This document shows, one piece after another, positions 56,301 to 64,000 of a stretch of 64,000 nt of DNA. The notes below the pieces were generated by a model. It saw only the letters and a program-made list of their open reading frames with translations. It made no database searches and was not told where the DNA came from. The DNA comes from Aspidiotus rigidus (taxonomy: Eukaryota; Arthropoda; Insecta; Hemiptera; Diaspididae). The stretch covers positions 4,464,001 to 4,528,000 of the forward strand of contig JAVHKY010000013.1 of assembly GCA_035079385.1 (NCBI GenBank), given 5' to 3'. A program made the translations under genes and the position numbers. Within the stretch, counting starts at the first letter, position 1; each line of letters starts with the position of its first letter.

Positions 56301-59300
56301 ATTTTAGCCCATAACTCGGCTCAAAAAGTTGTAAAAAGTTGAATAAGGGCGCAAATTGGAGATGAAATTGAGATACAAATATTGTATATTTGAAGTATAC
56401 ATCTAACGTTTCCGTCTTTTTACGCTGGAACAGATTTAGTATAAATTCCCGATTAACTGATAACATCTTAATCCTGGTCCACCCTGTAAATCAAATGGAG
56501 TGCAACAATAGTAAAAATAAAAGCTCTTAAACAAAATGTGTTTGAATGATCATTCTCACCATATGTTGAAAAATGTATTGTAAGACATCATTAGAAGTTA
56601 CGAAATTCAAAGTCAGATGTCGAATATTTTCAGCAGGTAATATTTTCATTAAATTGAACGACGAAGTAGACGTTTGATAACTTTCATTACTTATTCCAAA
56701 TGATGAAGGATTCTTCCAGACACACCCTTCTATCGACAATTCTTTAAATTTTGGGCTAATCAGCGACCATTCGTCTGCAGAAAGAAGATTCATTTTTTCA
56801 TTCCATCTTGATGTCTCAAATTTCAACCGCTGTAATTTCGGACATTGATTGATAATATGCAATAAAAGAGCCTTCTCATTATCAATTTCAGATCCCAGCT
56901 TGAGGTCAACGGATTCCAATTCTTTACAATTGGTAAATAAACTATGCCATAAACTAGTAACAGCTGATGGATCGTTTGGTGCGAGCAATATTCTGCAGTA
57001 ACTCAACGACAGCGTCTTTAACCTACGAACATATATTAAAAATGAATACACAATTATAGATTCGATGGCGAAATACATTTCATATAATTACGTTGAATCT
57101 AGTCGTACCTCAACGTGGACAATATTTCTATTAGTTTCACCGACTGTTCGCGAAATAATGAAAACGCCATAATTTCGGCCAAAGTTTGTTGGTCAGTTTC
57201 GTTGGCTGTTTTAGAGAATTTACTGGTAACGCCTTCCTGGTGCTCATCAATATTATATGCACCGTGATGAATTACATTTGAATAAATACGATAAAGACCT
57301 CTGAAGATTCTAATCCATCGTTCAACATCGTAGTTTGGTTCTGTATCGCTTACGTAATTTGAACGAACACCAAAATTCAAGGTTTCTAATTTTTCCCGTG
57401 TGATATTTATGTTATCTATTGTTTCGGGAAAAATGCCTGATTCGTCCGTGCAGGGATTTCTGAGATGAAACTGTAATGACTTCATATTATCACAGAAGAG
57501 TATGATGTTTTCTATGGATTGGTTTCCGAGTTTACAGTAAATAAATTTCAACGAATGAATGTTCGTTCCAAGATTTTCCCATACAGTTGAAGGGAATTTT
57601 CCTATATCTACTCTTGCGAATAATATATTCAATTTTTTCAGTTGGCAGTTTTCAAGGCACTTTTCAAGGTACTCGTATTCCACTTCCGGACCACTTATGA
57701 ACATTGTTTCATTATCATTGCATTCGCTGTACCAAAGTTTACACGTAAGTCGAACTTTTTTTCGACAAGAGCCGGGAAGATACTTGAACACAAGGCGTAG
57801 AATCTGGAAAGATCAATACCAGAAGAATTATATGAGAAAAAAAATTTCCGTTCAACAAACATGTACAGAACTTAGGTACGAGTTTAATTAATTAAAGAAT
57901 AAATAAAGCCAGTCGTTAAGACAGGTGGATCATATTTTCAGAAAATTACTGTTCTTAGGAGAGCGGGGACTTTGACTTAACTCTAGTGATGTCCGGACCT
58001 GACCATATTGCCTAGAGCAAACTTCCAGAGAGAGTGATAGACCTATCCGAAGGAAAGAGGCTAATCCCAAGCAGTCAGTACGGTTTTCAAACTGGAGGCT
58101 GCTAGATCAGGTTGAAAAAGACCCGGCCGAGACAACAATATCGAGTGTAAGTTTTGCGCAGCTGTCACCTTCGACATAAGAAATGTGTTTAGCTAGATAC
58201 CATGGGAGAGGATAATGAAAGCACATATGGATGCAAAAGAGCCCACATACGTACTCAGGGTAATAAGAAGTTGTATCAGCTGTCGATAAATCCAGGCAGA
58301 CACGTCTGCTGGTACAGCAAAGTGCACAGTTACCTGTGACATGTCGCAAGGATTGGTGCGTCGCACTTAATGCGATTCTCAAGATAAAGTTGCCACCAGG
58401 CGTTAAGATTATCTGCTACACTGATGACACGCGGGAGGTATGCAACTGTAGAAGTCAAAAGATTAAAGGCAGTAATGCGTTGGCCAGATTAAAACTCGCA
58501 GTAGGAAACACGGAGGCCATATTATTCACTACCGTTTAGAATTTCAGGCCACCCACCTTGTTGGTCGATTATAATCCATTGTCGAAAACAACCAGTGTAA
58601 GGGACCACGCCAGCAGCGAACACAGTAATTTACCTAGTTGAACGTACGCAGTTTAATTCATTTAAATGGCGTCTTAATAAAAAAGCCTACTTAGTTGACA
58701 CCACTACAATAGTTTTTTTTTTTTTTGGGGGGGGGGGGGAGAAGAAACTTCGGGAAAAATCTTCTCAGACTCACGCACACTGGGGAAATGACTTACATTG
58801 TATTAAGCGTTGGCAGCTGCTCACCTACGTTCCTATCCAAATGGAATGTAAAGCCATGAACGAAAACGACGGCTGCTCTAACGAAGTTGAACGAGGAACG
58901 CAGGGAACCTGTTTCATGAGTAATGTAGAATTTAGTATTAAGATTTCAAGGAAGCCTAAACGTAGATAAAGGTATTATAAAGAAGACCTAGACCTACTCT
59001 AAGCCTAGTAAAATACTGTTTGAGAGACTAAATTATTCTCGAATCTCGAACTATGTATGATAGGAGGGGGACTTGGAAAAATGTTGACTCTCGAGCTATA
59101 TATGATAGAAGGAGGAATTGAAAAAATTCCTATTATTTATGGCTCAAGAGTCGAAAGTTTTCTAAGTTTCTCTCCTATCATTTATAGCTCGAGAGTCGAA
59201 ATTTTTCCAAGTTTTTTGCTGGATGCCGGACGGCGCACGGCAAATTTCTCAAAAAGCCATCCATAGAACAGGTTCCCCGTTAAAAGTTAATTTAATGCAA

Positions 59301-60671
59301 GATGGTCGAAAAGGCTGAGTTTCCGCGGATGTTTTTGTAGTGGAAAACGCGTCTTTTCTGCTTGATGGAAAAAGAAAATTCGTCGCTGTGCTGGTGCGGA
59401 AAGTACTTTCCAGCTCAGCGCGGTGTGTATCCTCTCACCAGCATCTATCATTCCCTCTCTCATCATTTCATTCGTAATTTGGCCTGATTTTGTGTCGTCC
59501 GTATCCGTCGTCGCTGGGATTTGAACTCGCGTCACCTGAGTGTGAAGGCACTACTCTAACCATCCGACCAATGCATTTAATTTGATTATATTTCTTTTTA
59601 TACGCGACTACAGTCATGGACGTCTCTAGTATCAGGCGGGAATATTAAAGCTGGCAACGTCGCGATGATGAAAAAAACGGGGCCGAGTTTTATACAAGCT
59701 CCACTTTCAAAAAACACGTTACTTATTGATTTGCGAACAATATTCGATTCTAGTTCATATATATAATATGGAAAAAGTAAACTATTCTCGATTTTTTGAA
59801 CTCTGTCTTGTTGAGATCGATCAACTACAAAGCGAAAATATCGAAAAACGTTGGCTCTAAAAGTGACGTTCTCTGCATTTTTTTTTTCAAAAACTTCACC
59901 AATTTTTGTAAAATCAAGTTTTTCAGTGTTGTCCCATAAAATACTATACAAATTGGACCCTTTTTAGCCAAACCCAACCAAGCAACATGATAACAATCTA
60001 AAGAAAGGAATTTGCCCACACTCTTATTTTGTACTCTCTTGATAATGGTTACGAAGTAACTGAAACGTCGGAATAAAATTTTTTGTCTTTTTAAGGAGTG
60101 CGGGCAAAGCCTAAGTGTTTCTCTATCATAACAATCTAAAGAAATGAAGAAATGTTCCTTTACTATAAGCGGAGATTCTCATTTTCCCCAGATCGTTATC
60201 ATGTCGCTTGGATGAGTTTTGCTAAAAAAGGTTTAATTTCAGCCCCGTGCTATGTTGTCAAGTTTTGAATATTCCGGCCTGACACTAGAGCCAGCCATGC
60301 TACAGTCGTTGAGTCGTGTATACTAGCGTGAGAGTGTTGCCAATGCAAAGTGAACAGAACCTTTTTTCCCATTGTGCACTAAAGCATTATATGAACCAAG
60401 TTCTGTAAAAGTCGATCAAGCGACAAGACAACAGTTTGGAGGAAGGGATCTATTGTAGACGTGCGATAGACCTTATTCTATGGATTGTTTGCTTGTCGCT
60501 TGACCGGCTTTTACCAAACTCGGTTCATATGTACGAATAATATACTATTACAGTTGTTATTGAAGAAAATACAACTGTATTAAGTTGAATGTAACTTACC
60601 TCCGGTGGAAGTTGAATCACCAAACTTTCATTTCCTAGTACTCGTTCATCTGATCTTTGTTTTTCGCCATC
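47314..60671 (-). CDS. F-box protein with LRR-like C-terminus, gene 2 (at least seven exons)
   Basis: Exons in transcript order: 60671-60600, 57803-57109, 57022-56560, 51177-51063, 48050-47941, 47852-47718, 47487-47314 (stop TAA 47314-47316); 587 residues encoded here. All joins are GT-AG and in phase. The F-box is canonical: VIQLPPE, then ILRLVFKYLPGSCRKK and VRLTCKLWYS. Leucine-rich exons follow (LKTLSLSYCRILL, LESVDLKLGS, FKELSIEGCVWK, LTSLKIGFRK, LEQLTIH, LKKLRILH) and the tail GMFYIDDIEQIFEICP is shared with gene 1. Three of the last four exons equal those of gene 1 in length (115, 135 and 174 nt). The first listed exon enters in phase 0 without an in-frame ATG at the acceptor, so an earlier exon is expected upstream, perhaps outside the window. 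A role as SCF substrate receptor is inferred from the F-box only. Exon 47852-47718 is read in the frame ending RILH. Confidence 0.8.
48754..48921. mobile_element. Inverted-repeat element
   Basis: Arms of about 40 bp (48754-48797 and 48878-48921) share CATCATCCAAATT, GTTTAGG and CACCTAATGC/GCATTAGGTG. Non-coding; about 168 bp. Confidence 0.7.
48998..49165 (+). pseudogene. Cysteine-rich tail fragment of an integrase/transposase-like protein
   Basis: The frame (from 48968) encodes SIRSVALAAAVG, GQGFSRCSCAKKCNTKRC and then LCVKSAILCHSKCH. The series C.C...C.T.RC.C......C...CH is the C-terminal metal-binding pattern of a family of insect transposon-derived integrase-like proteins. The catalytic part is absent upstream, so this is debris. 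Confidence 0.55.
49385..49590. mobile_element. Family Y element
   Basis: One end TTTCCCTGTAACATATATAA, the other GAACGAGGAACGTAGAGAAC with CTGTTCTATGGG. Inside are four units (TATGTATGATAGAAGCGG, TTGGAAAAATTTTTACCTCT). Confidence 0.65.
49818..50050. repeat. A-rich low-complexity and AATAAATA repeats
   Basis: AAAGAAAG, AATTAATTAATT and AATAAATAAATA words in succession. No coding value. Confidence 0.85.
50090..50605. mobile_element. Family Y element, about 0.5 kb
   Basis: Ends TATAGAAGAGGTTCCCTGTT and CTCCAAAACAGGTTCACTGC with about eight units between them. It has several open frames that are repeat artefacts. Confidence 0.65.
52481..52748. mobile_element. MITE inside the large foldback
   Basis: Inverted ends GGGCCAGTTTTACCAAATTG and GGCTGGTAAAACTGGCCC, with ACGACAATTG/CAATTGTCG inside the arms. 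About 268 bp, non-coding. Confidence 0.75.
53265..53476. mobile_element. hAT-like MITE with 8-bp target duplication
   Basis: Ends CAGGGTTGC and GCAACCCTG; flanks CTGTTTTT (53257-53264) and CTATTTTT (53477-53484) differ at one base. The interior is rich in GTTTTAAACA and GTTCAAAAC words. A related element lies at about 62110-62385. Confidence 0.75.
55104..55540. mobile_element. Foldback MITE adjoining the large foldback
   Basis: Ends GCAACCAAGGTGTATAGAAG and its inverse around 55506-55535 (CTTCTAGATAAACCTTGC) share AAGGTGCGCTCATTCA. Arms also pair at TATAGAGCGTTTT/AAAACGCTCTAT and further in, so nearly all of it is palindromic. Confidence 0.75.
55931..56488. mobile_element. Family X element, best-preserved copy
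   Basis: TA flanks (55931-55932 and 56487-56488). Ends CCGGGTGGACTAGAAAGATG and GGTCCACCCTG are inverted, and the arms pair over about 200 bp each (TTGCGCTCCTACTCAACTTT against AAGTTGAATAAGGGCGCAAA; CCGATTTATGGACCAAAATG against CATTTTAGCCCATAACTCGG). No coding content. The TA target suggests Tc1/mariner-type mobilisation. Confidence 0.82.
57960..58545 (+). pseudogene. R1-like LINE reverse transcriptase fragment
   Basis: Plus-strand pieces in several frames: a region near 58020-58095 resembling the finger segment (LIPSSQYGFQTG), then CTVTCDMSQGL (for V..GVPQGS), NAILKIKLPPGVKIICYTDD, where the palm motif normally reads YADD, and KLAVGNTEAILFTT ending at a stop. This series is typical of R1/Jockey-group LINEs. 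Frameshifts and the Thr in the catalytic box show decay. It is antisense inside intron 1 of F-box gene 2. Confidence 0.75.
58546..58878. other. Intronic, no gene recognised
   Basis: Includes a T-run followed by a G-run at 58711-58739. Nothing else that I can name. Confidence 0.5.
58879..59285. mobile_element. Family Y element, near-complete copy
   Basis: One end TAACGAAGTTGAACGAGGAA with GCAGGGAACCTGTTTCAT, the other ATAGAACAGGTTCCCCGTTA. Subterminal GACGGCGCACGGCAAATTTC and several TATGATAGGAGG units, some inverted. Confidence 0.75.
59330..59575 (-). mobile_element. tRNA-derived SINE, second family
   Basis: On the minus strand, TGGTCGGATGGTTAGAGTAG (A-box-like) and GCGAGTTCAAATCCCAGC (B-box) frame a tRNA-like head; the body carries GACGACACAAAATCAGGCCA and ends without a clear tail. 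Stem pairing is too poor for a functional tRNA. Confidence 0.6.
59605..60310. mobile_element. Nested foldback elements with Penelope-like centre
   Basis: Outer inverted ends CTACAGTCATGGACGTCTCT and GCCAGCCATGCTACAGTCG with GGAATATT/AATATTCC. An inner pair, 59960-60001 and 60192-60235, has CAAGCAACATGATAAC and its inverse. Between them, ACGAAGTAACTGAAACGTCG resembles the GAAACGTCGG tail common next to Penelope-like elements. Confidence 0.65.
60388..60532. mobile_element. MITE, 145 bp
   Basis: Arms of about 43 bp share ATATGAACC, GTAAAAG and TCAAGCGACAAG with their inverses. It lies just 5' of the intron-side end of F-box gene 2 exon 60600-60671. Confidence 0.8.
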
Positions 60672-60779
60672 CTGAAATAGGAACGCTGAATGATCATTTG
60701 TCCATTTAGAAAATGAGATAAAGACATAATCTTTTGAAAGTAGGACCAAAACTTATTTATTTAATATTTAAAAAATATT

Positions 60780-60980
60780 ATCAGAAGATATCTCGAAGGT
60801 CTTTCTCAGGCAATACCAAGACTACGGATATGAATGAAAAAACACTCACGCGGTCGCGTGAGTAGTACTTGATTTTTCATCTCACAATTCAAAACTCATC
60901 AAGAAAGTCACTCCCACCCTCCAGATTGAGTACCAAACACCCATGAATCAAGCAAGATATTTGTAAAATGAACAATAAAA
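60780..60980. other. Upstream region of F-box gene 2, no gene recognised
   Basis: Short open frames only. The expected upstream exon of gene 2 was not found here. Confidence 0.4.
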
Positions 60981-60981
60981 C

Positions 60982-61189
60982 CAAATACACTATACGAACA
61001 ATACCGGAAACTCCCATTAGAAATACATTGAGCGCTGTTGACCCACGAAACACAAAGGAGATTAGTAACAATCCTAGCCGCTAGTCGAAAATCCCATTTG
61101 ATTACTATGGTAGTACCAATCCCGTCCGCTAGTCGCCATGGTTCAAAAACGACACGGAAGTTTCCGGTATTGTTCGTATAGTGTATTTG
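60982..61189. mobile_element. MITE, 208 bp
   Basis: Inverted ends CAAATACACTATACGAACAA and TTGTTCGTATAGTGTATTTG, arms of about 33 bp, nearly perfect (ACCGGAAACT and TTTCCGGT). Confidence 0.85.
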
Positions 61190-61601
61190 ATAAAACTCAA
61201 GTTTACCAAGTCTACCACCATGACGTCACATCAATTGATAACGGAGTAAAAAAAAAAACAATCCAATATGGAAACTTGAATTTCATTTTATTTTAGGCTA
61301 GAAGTAATCTAAAACGTGTCAAGAAAATTCATTATCCCCTCCCCTCGTCCACCTTGCTACGTCCTATAACAATTGTTTTTGAGGTCTTTGCAAATGTATA
61401 TATTTCGATTACTCTGCTGAATATCTTATTTCAATTTGATTAAGCGTATCCTATTGAGGGGTGAAAGGGTGAATCAGTGAATTTATGTACGTTCATACAT
61501 TGATTTTCAACCAACTGTTATTTTTTCAATACCTACATCATTAGGTAATTGCTACAATTTTTTTTTCTCCTCACGCGAGTAAATCCCCTTCTTGGACTAG
61601 T

Positions 61602-61735
61602 CTGCCGTGCAAATAAAGTTTGACGAACGTGCAGTGTCTACAATAAGGAAGAATGGTCCTACATCACTCGTGTTTCAACAACCTTTTTGCGGAATTCAAT
61701 ACCTGCACGTTCGTCAAACATTATTTGCACGGCAG
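61602..61735. mobile_element. MITE, 134 bp
   Basis: Inverted ends CTGCCGTGCAAATAAAGTTT and AAACATTATTTGCACGGCAG with GACGAACGTGCAG/CTGCACGTTCGTC. Arms of 33 bp. A TAG or TAGT flank occurs on both sides. Confidence 0.85.
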
Positions 61736-61789
61736 TAGTATAAGCCTACTTTAGAATTTTTCAAGCTAATAGCTTTTTGTGGGCATGGT

Positions 61790-62060
61790 CTAGTGTAACA
61801 AAAACTGACTAGCTCCTCTTATACAGTATACCAGTGTATACCTGGTTTATACTAGCTACGTTGATATGCACTTTTAGTATAAAGCTATTATAAAGCTAGA
61901 AGCCAGTACCTATATAAACTAGCTGGTGTGAACTCGCGGGATGAACTCGCAGATTTTTGAATCACCCACGGAGTAACGAGGGTGAAGGGGGGTGGCTTCT
62001 TCGTCTATTATAAGTCTAATTTATAAAGTTAGTATATAAACTGACCGGGGTTAACCACAG
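61790..62060. repeat. TATACTAGC-type low-complexity repeat
   Basis: Degenerate short words such as TTATACTAGCTACG and AAAGCTAGAAGCC, as seen at about 21360-21600. Confidence 0.5.
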
Positions 62061-62196
62061 GATGAGCTCACAAAATTTCAAATTAGGGGTCAGGGCAGTC
62101 TAAACACATGAAACATATTAAAAAACACGTTTTAAACATATTTCCGTTCAAAACACAATTTTGATTTTTTTGTATGTTCTAAAAATGTTTTACGTA

Positions 62197-62299
62197 CATG
62201 AAGAAATATACTCGCGAAGAGTAAAAAGGCAAATACAAGAACCGCAATAAAATCACACAAAATTTGCCTTTTTACTCTTCGCGAGTATATTTCTTCATG
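62197..62299. repeat. Perfect 38-bp hairpin
   Basis: Arms 62197-62234 and 62262-62299 are exact inverses (CATGAAGAAATATACTCGCG, then AAGAGTAAAAAGGCAAAT) around a 27-base loop. It interrupts a degenerate hAT-like MITE (about 62110-62385) related to 53265-53476. Confidence 0.9.
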
Positions 62300-62486
62300 A
62301 TGGATGAACGTAAAATTAAAAAACGGATTGATTCTATGTTTTACATGTATGTTTTAAACATCGTTTGTTCAAAACATCGGAACCCTAAAATTATTACAAA
62401 CTTTCATTGAATTAGTAACATTCCCCTTATTCTCAATATTATCATTATTATCTGAAGTACAGTTAAGTATCAGTATTCTCAACTAT

Positions 62487-63160
62487 CCTATCTCGAAAAT
62501 TTATCGCACGAAAATATATCGCATGAAAACTTATAGAAGAAAATTGATCGAATGAAAATTTATAGGACAGAAAATTAATCGCACAAAAATTTTCCGCTCA
62601 ATTTTTCGAGGATATTTTCTTGAACTTCAAAAGATATCTGGATTTAGCGCTCCGTCATCAAAATTTCATTTGTCATCTTAACCCTAACATTTTTAAGTTC
62701 CTTGAAGCCCTAGGTACATCGTGAGCAGAATCTCATTGAAGCGACTTCAGAACAGATCATCGTGGGAAATCCTCTTCCGAAAAAGAGAAAGTACCTGGAC
62801 AGTGCTAGAAGACTGAAGGGTTTGGTCGCGCGTTATGTTGACATTACGGACGACGTTGATAATTACGTATGTGTATAGCCTAATACTGATGATGATGAAG
62901 GATTTTCTGAGGAAACACCCATTCTTGTATATTTAAAAGTAATTGCCCACAACATTACATTTACCTCATGATATTTTTATACACTGCGCTGTGGATTTTT
63001 TTTTACCAACTACTACTAATGAATTTTTTATCCATGCGATCAATTTTTGTGCGATAATGTGCTATTAATTTTAATTCTATAAATTTTAGTCTGCGATTAC
63101 TTTTCGTCTACTATAAGTTTTCATTCGATAAATTTTTGTGCGATTAATTTTCGCGGAACC
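62487..63160. mobile_element. Mutator-like (MULE) element with 9-bp target duplication
   Basis: The flanks CTCAACTAT at 62478-62486 and 63161-63169 are identical, the 9-bp length typical of Mutator-like transposons. Inverted ends of about 115 bp consist of repeated AAAATTTATCGCACG/AAAATTAATCGCAC words. The interior holds a transposase C-terminal fragment. 674 bp; not autonomous. Confidence 0.85.
62655..62880 (+). pseudogene. MULE transposase C-terminal fragment
   Basis: The plus strand reads HLNPNIFKFLEAL, then after a frameshift EQNLIEATSEQIIVGNPLP, KKRKYLDSARRLKGLVARY and a stop after VDNYVCV. The pattern HPN.WKF..AL..EQ......Q...G....KK.KY is the end of animal Mutator-like/FLYWCH-associated transposases. 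The catalytic domain is missing. Confidence 0.7.
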
Positions 63161-63169
63161 CTCAACTAT

Positions 63170-63476
63170 ATGTCTTTATGAATGTTATTCTCGTAGACAG
63201 GTATCTAATTGATTAAATCATTATCACCAAGACAACTACATCAACAGATTCACATTCTAAAAACTTTACTACCTATATCAAAACTATCTAAACGCTGCCG
63301 TACAAAATAAAATTGACCTACACCCAAATCGACGATCAGGCAAATTGTATCTTTTGGACGATTGGTGCGAGTGTGTGAATCGTAATAACACACTACTATG
63401 GAATAATAGGAAAAATTCCAGATCTAGGAAATTGGATTTTTTGTTTCACGTAGGATGAACACTCTACCATTGATTA
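63170..63476. other. Intergenic, no gene recognised
   Basis: No open frame or repeat that I can name. Confidence 0.4.
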
Positions 63477-63870
63477 TACCGGGTGGTCCAAAAAGATGTC
63501 AACAGTTAGATGAGGATTTGGACTAAATTTGTTGTAGCGCAAAAACGCGAAACGTTACCTCAACCTTATCTTCAATATGCACCTCTACCTAACTTGCTGC
63601 GCCTTTTCTGAACCGAGTTATGGACCTAAATATGGCCATAATTGACCGATTTGCCAAGATTTTCAAAATAAGAAACTGAAAATTCTCCCAATTTCGAGCT
63701 TCATATGGTTATTTAGGTATTATTTTCTGAATCAGCGTTGAATTTCACTTTCAAATCAAGTGAAATATGGGAGTTTGAATAATTTTCAATTTTTGAGGAA
63801 TTTGGCAAATTGGTCAACTTTTAGTATACATATTTTGGTCCATAACTAGGCTCAGGAAAGTTGTAGAAAG
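63477..63870. mobile_element. Family X element, right-truncated
   Basis: Starts TACCGGGTGGTCCAAAAAGA and follows the family X left arm and centre (CAGCGTTGAATTTCACTTTC, TTGGTCCATAACTAGGCTC). The right arm is cut near 63870, where unrelated sequence with a C-run and A-run follows. Confidence 0.75.
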
Positions 63871-64000
63871 TCAGGGGTGGATTTACGGGGGAGACAAAGG
63901 AAAAGTCCCCCCCCCCCAAAAAAAAAAAAAAAAGAAGAAGAAAAAACTTCCTAAAAAGACTGAAATTGTCCAACGTGATGGCGAGGAAAAAAAATTTTGA

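Larger units (their letters stand above)
51178..56559. other. Large intron of F-box gene 2 built from foldback elements
   Basis: 5.4 kb between exons 3 and 4, against 1.8 kb in gene 1. It holds the dispersed repeat also seen at 19200-19500 (about 51350-51900), the large foldback 52238-55104, the foldback 55104-55540 and a family X element. No host gene seen inside. Confidence 0.6.

Overview
The window is animal nuclear DNA, almost certainly from an arthropod and probably an insect. It has short GT-AG introns, an AT-rich background, Penelope, R1-like and Jockey-like retroelement debris, hAT, Mutator-like and Tc1/mariner-like non-autonomous DNA transposons, a Helitron-like insertion and long microsatellites. 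I cannot fix the species. There are no operons; the host genes are split genes scattered in repeat-rich DNA, and most long open frames are shadows or transposon debris.

Host genes. (1) 2.7-5.9 kb, plus strand: a small TPR-repeat protein gene built from duplicated exon pairs, with a one-base frame break in exon 2 that an alternative splice donor could bypass. (2) 15.3-18.5 kb and 22.2-29.3 kb, plus strand: a tandem segmental duplication, each copy carrying a two-exon gene for a 123-residue secreted cysteine-containing protein of unknown function. The copies differ at 17 residues, nearly all in exon 2. (3) 30.2-40.1 kb and 47.3-60.7 kb, minus strand: two paralogous seven-exon F-box proteins with leucine-rich, LRR-like C-terminal parts. 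Exon lengths and splice phases match between the two. Several of their exons lie in frames other than the longest open frames.

Mobile DNA. 0-0.5 kb, LINE fragment. 5.9-8.4 kb, three inverted-repeat elements. 8.5-9.2 kb and 20.1-21.0 kb, Penelope-like debris. 10.9-11.3 kb, a SINE pair. 13.6-14.7 kb, a hAT-type element with perfect 8-bp target duplication. 18.5-19.1 and 58.0-58.5 kb, R1-like LINE debris. 23.4-25.6 kb, Helitron-like element with Ulp1 protease and Pif1-type helicase fragments. 26.0 kb, a 160-bp TC array. 32.2-32.5 kb, a THAP fragment. 40-47 kb, Jockey-like debris and a nest of palindromic mariner-like elements. 52.2-55.5 kb, large foldback structures inside an F-box intron. 59.6-63.2 kb, a dense cluster of inverted-repeat elements ending in a Mutator-like element with a 9-bp target duplication and a transposase fragment.

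Two dispersed families recur throughout: family Y, short elements filled with a roughly 40-bp minisatellite, and family X, a roughly 560-bp near-palindrome flanked by TA. The host genes show no shared pathway. F-box proteins normally act as SCF ubiquitin-ligase substrate receptors, and the secreted pair looks like a fast-diverging extracellular protein.
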